DNA of 64,000 nucleotides from an uncultured Eubacteriales bacterium (lineage in GTDB: Bacteria > Bacillota > Clostridia > Peptostreptococcales > Anaerovoracaceae): NCBI GenBank assembly GCA_902763505.1, contig CACWSO010000004.1:1-64000 (forward strand), given 5' to 3'. A program made the translations under genes and the position numbers. Below, piece by piece: positions 51,662 through 61,376 of this stretch (the first letter of the stretch is position 1; every line of letters begins with the position of its first letter). The notes beneath the pieces were generated by a model, which was given only the letters and a program-made list of their open reading frames with translations, made no database searches and had not been told where the DNA came from.

Positions 51662-52537
51662 TTATTCTTTCATTGTAACTGCGCCGCGAGGAAGTCCGGG
51701 GCCGGTTACATTCCAGGCTTTGTCTGTGCTGCCGGTGATATCGATCTGTTGCTTCACAGAATCGCGCAGTGTATCAGCGATGATCGGCCAGAAATCATAG
51801 ACCTGATTTCCGACGAGTTCCGTTCCGCTGACCTTCGTATACGCTGCTTTCAGCAGGTCATTGCAGACATTCACCTTATTGATTCCGCTGCGGCATGCGC
51901 GGCGGATATTCTCTTCTCCCGTACCGGAACTGCCGTGCAGAACCAGCGGGAACTGTGTCATTGCCTTGATTTTCTCAAGCCGTTCAAAATCAAGATGCGG
52001 CGTGCCTTTGTATGCTCCGTGCGCCGTACCGATGGAAACGGCACATGCGTCGATTCCCGTCTCTTTGATAAACTGAAATGCTTCTTCCGGATCCGTCAGT
52101 CCTTTGCCGGCTTCGTAATCCTCGCCGGAACCGACATGACCGATTTCTGCTTCCACTGAGATTCCCAGCGGATGAACCATATCCACGACTTCCTTCACGC
52201 GGGCAACATTCTCTTCATACGCCAGCATAGAACAATCAATCATAACAGAGGTGAATCCTCCGCGGACTGCTTCTGCCACCTGCACAATATCTGCGCCGTG
52301 ATCCAGATTGATCGCAATCGGTACTCTTGACTGCTGTGCCAGCATCACTGTGATCCTGCCGAGAAAGCTCAGATCATTGGTCGTCGGATATGCCACCCCG
52401 AGAATCAGAGGCGCGTTCATATCTTCTGCTGCCTCAATAAAGGCTCTGGCATCGATTTCAGAAAAGATGTCCGGAGCCAATACTGCATAGTTTGCAGCAT
52501 TGGCTCTTTCCAATATTTGTTTCATGGAAACTAGCAT
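51662..52537 (-). CDS. Class II ketose-bisphosphate aldolase-family enzyme
   Basis: The 291-residue protein has the zinc aldolase signatures INLDHGAD (catalytic Asp and zinc His), VEAEIGHVGSGED, SIGTAHGAYKG (zinc His) and LHGSSGTGEENIRRA (phosphate binding). Class II relatives cleave fructose-, tagatose- or other ketose-1-phosphates/bisphosphates to DHAP plus an aldehyde. I chose the ATG at 52537 because GGAG is 7 nt upstream; the longer frame overlaps dhaK. It is the last gene of the APC-aminotransferase-DhaL-DhaK operon, which suggests an aldol cleavage after phosphorylation by DhaKL. Confidence 0.88.
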   Translation of the reverse strand: MLVSMKQILERANAANYAVLAPDIFSEIDARAFIEAAEDMNAPLILGVAYPTTNDLSFLGRITVMLAQQSRVPIAINLDHGADIVQVAEAVRGGFTSVMIDCSMLAYEENVARVKEVVDMVHPLGISVEAEIGHVGSGEDYEAGKGLTDPEEAFQFIKETGIDACAVSIGTAHGAYKGTPHLDFERLEKIKAMTQFPLVLHGSSGTGEENIRRACRSGINKVNVCNDLLKAAYTKVSGTELVGNQVYDFWPIIADTLRDSVKQQIDITGSTDKAWNVTGPGLPRGAVTMKE

Positions 52538-52547
52538 GGTGTTTCTC

Positions 52548-53546
52548 CTATAAGTTGGAATAAATCGGGGACTTGCACGGAGCATCCCAGAGGCGCTTGA
52601 TTTCATCATTCGCCTTGCAGATTGAAATGGTGATTCCACACGCTTCCTGCGCGGTAACCAAATCGAATGCAGTTCCGGAATAAACGGATACACCCCTTGA
52701 CGCCAGATACTTGCAGGCATCTCCGTAAGCAATGGACATCTCCATCATAGTCGTTCCGCCCATTCCAGTGACCAAGAGGAGTGCTTCTTCGCCCTCCTCA
52801 AACGGCATATCTTCCAACAGCATTTCTGTGACTTTGCTGACCATTTCATAGGAAGTTGTAAATGGGATATTGGTCGTTCCGCCTTCACCGTGGGAACCTG
52901 CTCCGATGTTCGCGATATCATCCGGCAGATCCATCATCGTCAGACCTGTCTGCGGATGTGTGCCGCCGCCGAGTGCGATAGAAATCGATCTGGTTCTGTC
53001 TCTTGTTTCGTTGAAGAGCTTTACGCAGGTCTCCAGAGAAGCTCCTTCTTCCGCAGCTGCTCCAACGACTTTCGTCGGGAAGAAAATACCGTTGACACCT
53101 CTGCGTTCTTCCGGTGTTTCTTTCGGTGCGGACATAATATCATCGTAATGGATCACTCCTTCGATATTGATACCGGCTGCCTTTGCTTTCCTAATGGCAA
53201 GATTGCCGTTCATGACATCACCTGCGTGATTTGCAATCAACAGCATGATCGGGCTGCCGTCGTCAAACTCTTTGATTGCCTGGAACAGTTTCCTACCGGA
53301 CTGGGCTGCAAATACATCACCAACCGAAACCAAATCGAAAAGGCCGTATCCAATCTGACCAGGTGTACCCGGCTCGTGGCCGCCGCCATTACCGATGACC
53401 AACTTTACCTTTCCCTGCTCCTTCGGGGTCGCTCTGGTGATATTGTGCGTCCCCTCTTCCAGTGACAAGTAGTGTTTATTCGCCAGGACATACCCTTCTA
53501 TAGTCTCCTGCATGATGTCTTCTGTTTTGTTCAAAAATTTCTTCAC
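52548..53546 (-). CDS. dhaK: DhaK-like dihydroxyacetone kinase substrate-binding subunit
   Basis: The 332-residue protein has the DhaK fold. GNGGGHEPGTPGQIG carries the His of the GHEP motif, NHAGDVMNG holds the catalytic Asp, and GAGSHGEGG holds the His that binds the carbonyl of the substrate covalently. All three key residues are kept, but the surrounding sequence (GGGSGHEPAH in E. coli) is different, so the substrate may not be dihydroxyacetone. I chose the GTG at 53546 (MKKFLNKTEDIM) with GAGG 8 nt upstream. DhaL is 30 bp upstream; no DhaM or PTS gene is in the window. Confidence 0.85.
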   Translation of the reverse strand: MKKFLNKTEDIMQETIEGYVLANKHYLSLEEGTHNITRATPKEQGKVKLVIGNGGGHEPGTPGQIGYGLFDLVSVGDVFAAQSGRKLFQAIKEFDDGSPIMLLIANHAGDVMNGNLAIRKAKAAGINIEGVIHYDDIMSAPKETPEERRGVNGIFFPTKVVGAAAEEGASLETCVKLFNETRDRTRSISIALGGGTHPQTGLTMMDLPDDIANIGAGSHGEGGTTNIPFTTSYEMVSKVTEMLLEDMPFEEGEEALLLVTGMGGTTMMEMSIAYGDACKYLASRGVSVYSGTAFDLVTAQEACGITISICKANDEIKRLWDAPCKSPIYSNL

Positions 53547-53576
53547 GACAGTCACCTCGTTTACTGATTGATAGTA

Positions 53577-54203
53577 TTACTGATTGATATAGTCGCTCAT
53601 CGCTCTGATGATCTTGGACATGGTTACTGCACCAGCGTCCACATAGCCTTTGGACTCTTCCTGCAGGAATTTCGCTCTTCCTTTTTTCGCAACCATGTCA
53701 GCGGTTGCCTTTGCGCCGGCTTCCGCAGCATCTGCTGCATCGCTGATGCATTCACCGACAGCTTTTCCTTCGTCCAAAGCCGCCTTGAACGCGTCGCATG
53801 CCGGTGAAAGGGCGTCGATCAGTGTCCTGTCGCCTTCCTTAGCGCCGCCGATCAGTTTGATTTCTTCCAGCCCAGCGCTTAGCAGTGTATAGATGTCCTC
53901 CGCTTCGAGATCATCTTTGTCTTCCATGGCTTCTGCTCCGCCTGAGAAGAGTCCGCCGATGATGAGTCCGATGGCTCCGCCCATTGTGTCTGCCAGTTCG
54001 TCGCCGGCTGCCTCCAGGGCTTCCTTCGGGGAGGCGAATTCCGCCTCTTCCAGCAAGGCCTTTACTGCGGAGAATCCTCTCTCTACAGTGAATCCATGAT
54101 CTCCATCCCCTACGAAACTATCCAGTTTGCAGAGTTCTTCTTTGGCGTCGATTGCCGTTGTGCTGACTGCATTCAGCATATCGATGATTTCTGCTGTTTT
54201 CAT
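53577..54203 (-). CDS. dhaL: DhaL-like kinase nucleotide-binding subunit
   Basis: The 208-residue helical protein binds ADP/ATP and magnesium and phosphorylates the substrate held by DhaK. The FVGDGDHGFTVERGF motif (near residues 30-44) supplies the Asp ligands for two magnesium ions. ADTMGGAIGLIIGGLFSGGAEAM and GDRTLIDAL match the family. AAGGAG precedes the ATG. Without a DhaM in the neighbourhood the phosphate donor (PEP via PTS, or ATP) is open. Confidence 0.9.
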   Translation of the reverse strand: MKTAEIIDMLNAVSTTAIDAKEELCKLDSFVGDGDHGFTVERGFSAVKALLEEAEFASPKEALEAAGDELADTMGGAIGLIIGGLFSGGAEAMEDKDDLEAEDIYTLLSAGLEEIKLIGGAKEGDRTLIDALSPACDAFKAALDEGKAVGECISDAADAAEAGAKATADMVAKKGRAKFLQEESKGYVDAGAVTMSKIIRAMSDYINQ

Positions 54204-54233
54204 AGTTCTACTCCTTATCTATCAGATCTGTGA

Positions 54234-55589
54234 TTATGCCAGACCCTCTTCTACCATCTGCTTCATTGCTTCTTCCGCTGCTTCCAGTGTCCACTGTACG
54301 TCTTCATCTGTCAGGACGAAGCACATGAGCCAGCGGTTTTCCGGAAGGATGAGAACGCCGTTGTTTTCCATCAATGTACGGAATCTTGCGTTCTGCGCTT
54401 CGCTCTTGTCTGCAATTTCATCGAAGGTGTAAACCGGCTTACGTCCGCCTTCTACGCCGAAAATCGTGTAGAAGCAACCAGGGTTCTCTGTAATTCTTAC
54501 CTTGAATCCATACTTGTCAGCCAGATCTACGATACCGTCCATGATCTTCTCCTGCTTCGCATACATGTCTTTGTACAGCTGTCCGTCGTTTCTCGTCAGG
54601 ATATCGATTGCTGTCGCTGCTGCTCTCTGTGCCAGAGGCCATCCGTTAAAGGTTCCTGCGGAAAGAACGTTCTGCTCCGGAAGAACTCTCATAACTTCGT
54701 CAACGCCCGCCACAAATGCTGATGCAACACCACCTGCGAACATCTTGCCGAAGGTTGCCAGATCAGGCTTCACGCCGAACAGTTCCTGTGCACCGCCAGG
54801 GCCAACTCTGAATCCTGTCAGTACTTCGTCCATGCTCATGACAACGTTGTACTTTGTGCAAAGCTCTCTGATCTTCTCAATGAAACCAGGCTTCGGCTGG
54901 ATGGAGTATCCATTGATTGGAACCGCTTCGAAGTGGCAGATTGCAATCAGGTGTCCGTAGTTTTTGAATGTATCCTCAAGGATGTCGAAGTCATTGAACG
55001 GGATAACCAGTGTCTCTTCTCTGGCGATTTCGCTCAGTCCAGGGCACCATGAGTGATCATCTTCTTTGACGGTCATGACTGGCATACCGCTTGGTGAAGG
55101 ATCATAGTCACCGCCGAATACGTTATCGATCCATCCGTGGAAGCATTCAGCAAACTTCAGGATCATCTTCTTACCCGTGTATGCTCTTGCGATTCTGATT
55201 GCCACCTGTACAGCTTCCGTTCCTGTCATAGCCATCTTGATGCGGTCTGCATTCGGAACATTCTTTCTGATCAGCTTACCCAGCTTGATGTCATCTTCTG
55301 AGAAGAAGAAGCTGGAGGTAGGCTGTGTTCTGATCAGGTCAACCAGGGCCTCTGACAGTTCCGGATGAACTGCACCAAGTGCTGTTGGGCCGTAGGAAAT
55401 GCAGTAATCGATATATTCATTGCCGTCTACGTCGTAGAGCCTTGCGCCTTCACCGTGATCGATAAACATTCTGTAGTTCTGTGCGCTGACTTTGATTCTC
55501 ATATTTGAGTGGGCAACTGGGAAGTAATCCAGGAATTCTTCTGTCATAGCTCTGCTCTTAGGGCAATCATTTTTCTTTTTCATAATCAT
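54234..55589 (-). CDS. Class III aminotransferase, glutamate-1-semialdehyde aminomutase-like
   Basis: The 451-residue PLP enzyme starts like the GSAM-related group (FPVAHSNMRIKV, GARLYDVDGNEYIDYCISYGP). MAMTGTEAVQVAIRIAR and MDEVLTGFRVGPGG (PLP Asp) are seen, and the Schiff-base Lys is in FGKMFAGG. Heme synthesis genes are absent, so a catabolic aminotransferase or aminomutase is more likely than HemL. GGAGG lies 9 nt before the ATG. It lies between an APC permease and the DhaL/DhaK genes; removal of an amino group before phosphorylation would fit. Confidence 0.85.
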   Translation of the reverse strand: MIMKKKNDCPKSRAMTEEFLDYFPVAHSNMRIKVSAQNYRMFIDHGEGARLYDVDGNEYIDYCISYGPTALGAVHPELSEALVDLIRTQPTSSFFFSEDDIKLGKLIRKNVPNADRIKMAMTGTEAVQVAIRIARAYTGKKMILKFAECFHGWIDNVFGGDYDPSPSGMPVMTVKEDDHSWCPGLSEIAREETLVIPFNDFDILEDTFKNYGHLIAICHFEAVPINGYSIQPKPGFIEKIRELCTKYNVVMSMDEVLTGFRVGPGGAQELFGVKPDLATFGKMFAGGVASAFVAGVDEVMRVLPEQNVLSAGTFNGWPLAQRAAATAIDILTRNDGQLYKDMYAKQEKIMDGIVDLADKYGFKVRITENPGCFYTIFGVEGGRKPVYTFDEIADKSEAQNARFRTLMENNGVLILPENRWLMCFVLTDEDVQWTLEAAEEAMKQMVEEGLA

Positions 55590-55618
55590 TGTAGTGTTCC
55601 TCCGTGAGTTATTCTATC

Positions 55619-55654
55619 CGGGGTCAGTCATGATTGATTACTGACCCCGTTTTT
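55619..55654 (+). terminator. Terminator-like hairpin inside the permease-aminotransferase gap, oriented against the operon
   Basis: CGGGGTCAGT (55619-55628) and ACTGACCCCG (55640-55649) form a perfect 10-bp stem; the T run (55650-55654) follows on the plus strand only. Relative to the minus-strand operon it is therefore backward. It may stop antisense transcription or stabilise a processed mRNA end. Confidence 0.55.
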
Positions 55655-55682
55655 CTGTCTTTGCGTATTGTGAATGCTGTGT

Positions 55683-57041
55683 TTAGCCTTCCATCTCGAT
55701 GCTTCCGGAATCGATGCTCTCTCTGAAGTCCTTGTTGAACTTGTAGTTGAACAGCAGATACAGGATTCCGATGATTGTCCAGATAATACCTACTGTCAGT
55801 GTGATCTTAGCAAGACTGCAGATGACGACCGCGATACTGATTGCTGCGAGAGCAGGGATAATCAGGTTGCGGAAGACTTTCTTCTCCTTCTTTCTGACCC
55901 AGAAGTATGAAATCATGGAGATATTTACGAAGAGGAATGCTACGCATCCGCCGTAGGAAATCAGTTCAGCCGTTACTTCCCAAGGGATGAACAGCGCGCC
56001 TGCAGTACATACTACGAAGACGAAGAGAATTGCGAAAATCGGTGTCTCTGTCTTCGGATTCAGCTTCGCGAACGCCTTCGGAAGAGCTCCGTTTCTGCCC
56101 ATGCTGAACAGGATACGGCTGGAGATCGTAAAGAAGGACATGATACAAGCCAGGATACTGATGTTGTTGATGACAACCAAGATTGCTGCGAATGTCGGAT
56201 TTGTGAACAGCTCGAGCATGTACATGTAAGCAGTATCGATCTTCGCTTCCGGAATTGTCTGCCAATCCATAACTGCACCCATCAGATAAGTACTTGTGAT
56301 CAGGAAGAATTCCTGAATAAGTACAGCGATCAGAACCGCTCTGCTCATCTTCTTCGGTGTCATCGTTGTTTCTTCTGACAGTGTGGTCATACCATCGAAT
56401 CCCAGCATAGCCATGAATGCGATTGCTGTGCCGTTGAGTACGCCGCCCCAAATGATTTTGTCAGAATCATAGACTGCATCTGCGTGGAACAGGTTGACTC
56501 CGTTTGCAAACATATCCTGTACTGCACCGAATTCGAGAACCAGTACAACCAGGAATGCGGCGATACCGATGATAATCTGGATTGCAGTACTGAGTTTCAG
56601 GCCGATGATACATGCTGCTGTGATCAGTATGGAGAACAAGAGAACCCATACAGGTTCAGGAATTCCAAAGATCTCTGTAAAATACATTGCATTCAGATAC
56701 AGTGTGAACATCGGAACAACGCCGTAGTCGATCAGCAGGACCCAACCGACGATGAATCCGATTTTAGGACCAAGTCCCTTTGATGTATAAGCATACGCAC
56801 TTCCTGTCTCCGGGAAGGTCTGTACCATCTTCATATATGACAGTACTGACAGGAACATGATGCATGCTGCAATAAAGAATGAAATCCAGCAATATCCATT
56901 GGACATTGGCTGAAGGATTGGGAAGTAAGTCATTCCACCGCCTGGACCCATTGCCAGTACGCCGAAGAATACGACCGGCCAGAAGCCAATGGTTCTTTTC
57001 AGACCGACTTCACCATTGAGTGTAACGTTATTGTCGTTCAT
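55683..57041 (-). CDS. APC-superfamily amino-acid permease
   Basis: The 452-residue protein has about twelve membrane helices with the APC signature at the first (GPGGGMTYFPILQPM) and later FMAMLGFDGMTTLSEETTMTPKKMSRAV, typical of transporters for amino acids or amines. It ends with a charged tail after the last helix. GGAGG lies 7 nt before the ATG. It is the first gene of the operon with the class III aminotransferase, DhaL, DhaK and aldolase, and it is divergent from the large activator gene (about 224 bp between starts). Confidence 0.9.
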   Translation of the reverse strand: MNDNNVTLNGEVGLKRTIGFWPVVFFGVLAMGPGGGMTYFPILQPMSNGYCWISFFIAACIMFLSVLSYMKMVQTFPETGSAYAYTSKGLGPKIGFIVGWVLLIDYGVVPMFTLYLNAMYFTEIFGIPEPVWVLLFSILITAACIIGLKLSTAIQIIIGIAAFLVVLVLEFGAVQDMFANGVNLFHADAVYDSDKIIWGGVLNGTAIAFMAMLGFDGMTTLSEETTMTPKKMSRAVLIAVLIQEFFLITSTYLMGAVMDWQTIPEAKIDTAYMYMLELFTNPTFAAILVVINNISILACIMSFFTISSRILFSMGRNGALPKAFAKLNPKTETPIFAILFVFVVCTAGALFIPWEVTAELISYGGCVAFLFVNISMISYFWVRKKEKKVFRNLIIPALAAISIAVVICSLAKITLTVGIIWTIIGILYLLFNYKFNKDFRESIDSGSIEMEG

Positions 57042-57265
57042 TGTTTGCCTCCTTTAGATAATTATAACGAGTTTTTTTCTATGGTGCGATGATACAGGAG
57101 CAGGCTTACGAAAAACTTACTGTAAGTGTGTATTTCTTACACATAACTTACACATGGGGTTGCCGACAAAAACTTACATATTAATTTGTAATTGAACTAT
57201 TCCTTGTTTTGAGCTATGATTTAAATAGATTTGAATTGGTGTTTTCATTGTCGGAGGATGAGATT

Positions 57266-59995
57266 ATGCCGGTACGGCTTTTCCCGAATTGCGAAAAACA
57301 GGATGACGAAATCTCTGTGATGCACCGTCCTCGCCTCTATCGGGAGCTTGACGAACACCTCCGCTGCCCTTTGATCGGAATCATCAGCGACAGCGGGTTC
57401 GGTAAAACAGCTCTCTTACAGGGCTATTTGTCATGCAAAGGCATCAAAGCTCTTTGGTGTGACTTCGGCGATGGCGATACAAGCGGCGAAGATATCCGCC
57501 AGACTTATGACTTGATTCACGCAAACACTGATTTTGATGTGATCGTCTTTGACCGTTGTGAAGCGGCTGCAGATGACCCGAAGTTTTCCGAGGCTGTCAC
57601 AGATTTGATGAAAACTGTTCCGGACTGCACAATTATCCTCTCCGGAACTATTCTTCCGAATCTTCCGTACGCCGTCATGCGCGCGAAAGAACAGTATTTC
57701 GAACTTACCTATGAGGATCTGATGCTCGACCGGTCAGAAACAGAGTCCTATTTTAATGATTATCTGGAGATGGATCTGCGCGACTACGAACTGGATTTCA
57801 TCTCGGAGCAGACTCATGGCTGGTTCACCAGTAATCAGCTCATCTATACATACCTGAGAAAAAACCATCTTACCAATCTTGATACGCTGGATTTGAATTT
57901 TCTTTCAGATATTACAGATATTAATGACTATTTCAGTTACAACCTCTATGAGAACCAGACGCCGGAAATGCAGGATTTTATGCTGCGTATCAGTCCTTTG
58001 ACGGAACTGGATCCTGAAATTATCAATCTGTATCTGCAAATAGAAAACGCTGATCAATACATCGCCGAACTGGAACAGCATCATGGGTTTATTTATTGGG
58101 GGAACAATAGAACGCTCAGACTCCATCCACTGCTTCGACAATTCCTGTTTGAACGATACAATCAACTCCATCACAACGATTATCTGACCGCACATCGGCG
58201 ACTTGCGGAAATATTTGAACAGAAACGCCAGTACGTCAAAGCTTTCGCGCATGCCGTTGCATGTAACGACTATGTTACAGCCATCCGTCTCATGTCCAGA
58301 ATCAGCGACCGGTACAACGCTGTTCAGCTCATGAATATCATCGATGGCCATCTTGAAGAGATATCCCCAAACCTGCTCTTTTCAAACACATCTTTGTTTC
58401 TAATGAGATGTATGCCAGAGGAGTTGTCTGTTCAATTTGTTCAGCCTTTGGCAGAAGCCATCAAGAATGAACCTGATACCCTGCGTCAGGCAAATCTGCA
58501 GCACCGTCTGGGGGCTTTGTATTACCATCTTGGTAATGTAAACATGTCTTTCGAACTTTTGGAAAAGTCCCTGACAAATGCGGAGCTTTTGCATAATGCC
58601 GAAGTGATGGCATTCAATTACCAGCTCCTTGCAGACTGTCTTATGACGATGGGAGATATTGATCAGGCACTGCGCTGTGCGCGCAACGCACTGTATCTTT
58701 CAGAACAGAATGATATCCCCATTTTGCTGTTCCATACACTGGAGGCATTTGCGAGAGTCCAACTCGCCAAAGGAAACATCCATGCGGCAGAAGATTATAT
58801 CGCACAGGCTCTGGAACTGGCTCGGCCTGACGACTATGAACTGTTCTGGCTGCATGCAGTGGAAAGTATGATTGCTGTTGCAAACGGCGACGCGGAGCAG
58901 GCAATCCAATGCGCAGAGAAATCCGCCGCCATTGTCAAGGACAGTCTATGCGGCTACGACATTGCATATACCAACCTGATTCTGGCTCAGGCACTTGCCT
59001 TCGCAAGCCGTCCGGATGAAGCAATGGAACATCTTGCTTTTGCATTGGAAAAAGCACCGCTTTGCGACCTGCTGCGGTTTGAAATACTGTCAGAGTTCTT
59101 GAAACTGGAAACCTCAGATGAGAAGCTCGCTGCACTGAAAGCAGAACAGCTGGATATTGTCGAGCGAAACAATTATCACTGGATTACTGTAGAATCTGAA
59201 TCAGATGAACCAGAGACGTCTGTAGACGCAAAAGCGAAACCAAAAAGTTCACACATTAATATACACACCCTCGGTGATTTTAGCATCACCTGCAACGGAA
59301 TTCCGGTAAAGCTCAAACGTTCTGCGAGCATCCGGCTCCTGCATCTGTTGATTATCAATCGCGGACGCTTTGTCGGCAAAGACTACATCATTGACCAACT
59401 CTTTCCTGACACCAAAGAATCAGCCGGGAAGAACAACTTCAATGTAGCGTTATCTGTCCTGCGAAAAAGCATTGATTCTGCTGCTGGGCTGCACGGCAGC
59501 GATACCAGTTGTGTCATTCGGGAAAAAGACCGCTATCGTCTGAATCCTGATATGGTCAGTATCGATGCTGAAAACTTTGAAACCGCATATATGCAACTGA
59601 AGAGAAGTGAGTCGCAGGACTTCTCTAAATGGCATAATTTGTCTGTTCTCTACAGCGAACCGTTTATGCAGGATTATCCATATGAAACGCTCCTGGAAAG
59701 TGAACGTGATCGCCTGTCCTCCTACCAGAAGGATGTTGCTGTCACACTCGCACGCATCTATGCAGAGCAGGGCGATTACGATCATTCTCTCACTTATTTC
59801 GACCAGGCTTTAGAAATCGATCCATATGACGAGGACATATACTATGAAGAAATCGAAATGCTGCTGGATGCCGGTTCTCCTGCAAAAGCACAACTGATCG
59901 CCGATAAGATGAAGCTCCACGTAGAAGAGGAGCTCGGTGTCCCATGCAGCGATCAGCTTCAGTCTATGTTTGATTACTACTACAAGAATCCTTAA
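57266..59995 (+). CDS. Large BTAD/SARP-type transcriptional activator with ATPase and TPR domains
   Basis: The 909-residue protein has an N-terminal NTPase domain (IISDSGFGKTALLQGYL P-loop, and VIVFDRCEAAADD Walker B), a MalT/LuxR-like middle, and TPR repeats (about residues 400-620). A C-terminal OmpR-like winged helix follows (LGDFSITCNGIPVKLKRSASIRLLHLL, given here as FSITCNGIPVKLKRSASI), then a BTAD helical domain to the end. Such proteins activate nearby operons after binding a ligand. I chose the ATG at 57266 with GGAGG 8 nt upstream over a TTG at 57209. It very likely controls the divergent APC/aminotransferase/DhaLK/aldolase operon. Confidence 0.87.
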   Translation: MPVRLFPNCEKQDDEISVMHRPRLYRELDEHLRCPLIGIISDSGFGKTALLQGYLSCKGIKALWCDFGDGDTSGEDIRQTYDLIHANTDFDVIVFDRCEAAADDPKFSEAVTDLMKTVPDCTIILSGTILPNLPYAVMRAKEQYFELTYEDLMLDRSETESYFNDYLEMDLRDYELDFISEQTHGWFTSNQLIYTYLRKNHLTNLDTLDLNFLSDITDINDYFSYNLYENQTPEMQDFMLRISPLTELDPEIINLYLQIENADQYIAELEQHHGFIYWGNNRTLRLHPLLRQFLFERYNQLHHNDYLTAHRRLAEIFEQKRQYVKAFAHAVACNDYVTAIRLMSRISDRYNAVQLMNIIDGHLEEISPNLLFSNTSLFLMRCMPEELSVQFVQPLAEAIKNEPDTLRQANLQHRLGALYYHLGNVNMSFELLEKSLTNAELLHNAEVMAFNYQLLADCLMTMGDIDQALRCARNALYLSEQNDIPILLFHTLEAFARVQLAKGNIHAAEDYIAQALELARPDDYELFWLHAVESMIAVANGDAEQAIQCAEKSAAIVKDSLCGYDIAYTNLILAQALAFASRPDEAMEHLAFALEKAPLCDLLRFEILSEFLKLETSDEKLAALKAEQLDIVERNNYHWITVESESDEPETSVDAKAKPKSSHINIHTLGDFSITCNGIPVKLKRSASIRLLHLLIINRGRFVGKDYIIDQLFPDTKESAGKNNFNVALSVLRKSIDSAAGLHGSDTSCVIREKDRYRLNPDMVSIDAENFETAYMQLKRSESQDFSKWHNLSVLYSEPFMQDYPYETLLESERDRLSSYQKDVAVTLARIYAEQGDYDHSLTYFDQALEIDPYDEDIYYEEIEMLLDAGSPAKAQLIADKMKLHVEEELGVPCSDQLQSMFDYYYKNP

Positions 59996-61338
59996 TCCGC
60001 ATACCCATACCGTTTGCGCAGTGTCACGACGAAGATAATGACAGGGATGATCGATCCAACTTCTGCAACGGAGGCGGAAAACCAGACGCCGTTCAATCCG
60101 AAGAAAATCGGAAGAATCATGACCGAACCAATCTCGCAGATGACCACGCGTACGGTCGCGATGAACGCGGATACGACGCCGTTGTTCAGCGCGGTAAACA
60201 TGCCTGTTACGAAGATATTGATACCGCATGTAATGAAGATCAGAGCGTAGATGCGCATTCCGTGGACTGCCATATCGACAAGATCTGCGTCATAGCCAAC
60301 AAAGATAGAAATCAGCGGACGGGCGAATATGACGAGTATGGCAAACATCATCAGCCCACCGCCTTCCATCAGAATCATGCTCTTCTTGAAGAGATTCTTC
60401 ATTTCCACACGATTATCCGCACCGAAATTGTAGCTGAACAGAGGCTGGACACCCATGTTGTAACCGGCGAAAATCGAAAAGAATATAAAAGTGCAGTACT
60501 GCATCACGCCAAAGGCAGCAACGCCGTCAGCACCGGCGAGACGCAGCAGCTGGAAGTTATATAACATAGTAACGACTGATTCGGAAATGGTGGATACAAA
60601 TTCGGACAGTCCGTTTGTACAGGCCTTCCTGAGCGCACGGAACTCCACCCGCGGCCTGCCAATCCGAAGCAGACTATCGTTGGGACGGCTGAAGTAAATC
60701 AGCGGCACAACTCCTCCGACCACTTCACTGATTCCAGTCGCGATAGATGCGCCTGCAACGCCCCAGTGCAGTACTACGATCATGAAGAAATCCAACACGA
60801 TATTTGTAAGGCCTGCGCTCACCGTGATCCAGAATCCCAAGCGCGGTTTTTCGGCGGTGACGAACAGGATCTGAAACAGAAACTGCAGCATGAAGCAAGG
60901 AATCGTGATCATGCCAATGATACCGTACACCATGCAATCCCTGACCATTCGCTCTTCCACGCCGATGATTTCTATCGCCGGCCGCAAAATGAAGACACCA
61001 ACAACAGCCATGACGATGCCGACTGCAATACAAACGTAAACAAAAAACGAGAAGTAACCGTTCGCCTTTTCCTTTTCCTGTTCGCCCAGATTTTTACCGA
61101 TGATCGCCGATCCACCGGTGCCGATCATCAGACCGAAAACGCCCAGTACAGAAAAAATCGGAAATGTGACATTGACCGCTGCAAAGGCAACCTTGCCGAC
61201 GAAATTGGAGATGAACAGCCCATCGACGATACCGTAAATGGACAGAAAAATCATGTTCGCAATTGTCGGCAGAACAAACGTGAACAGTCTTCTGTATGTA
61301 AAGTGATCTGATAATTGTATTCTATCTTTTGTGCTCAT
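59992..61338 (-). CDS. MATE-family multidrug/metabolite exporter
   Basis: The 448-residue protein has twelve membrane helices in two MATE repeats. The N-terminal FVLPTIANMIFLSIYGIVDGLFI and GTGGSAIIGKNLGEQEKEKA, and the internal YNMGVQPLFSYNFGA, are typical. It exports cationic compounds with Na+ or H+. Its last bases overlap the end of the convergent activator gene. It lies 38 bp after the CoA-transferase gene on the same strand. Confidence 0.92.
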   Translation of the reverse strand: MSTKDRIQLSDHFTYRRLFTFVLPTIANMIFLSIYGIVDGLFISNFVGKVAFAAVNVTFPIFSVLGVFGLMIGTGGSAIIGKNLGEQEKEKANGYFSFFVYVCIAVGIVMAVVGVFILRPAIEIIGVEERMVRDCMVYGIIGMITIPCFMLQFLFQILFVTAEKPRLGFWITVSAGLTNIVLDFFMIVVLHWGVAGASIATGISEVVGGVVPLIYFSRPNDSLLRIGRPRVEFRALRKACTNGLSEFVSTISESVVTMLYNFQLLRLAGADGVAAFGVMQYCTFIFFSIFAGYNMGVQPLFSYNFGADNRVEMKNLFKKSMILMEGGGLMMFAILVIFARPLISIFVGYDADLVDMAVHGMRIYALIFITCGINIFVTGMFTALNNGVVSAFIATVRVVICEIGSVMILPIFFGLNGVWFSASVAEVGSIIPVIIFVVTLRKRYGYAD

Positions 61339-61376
61339 ATACTAGTTAAATCTTTTCTGCTAGTTAGTTGTTGTCT

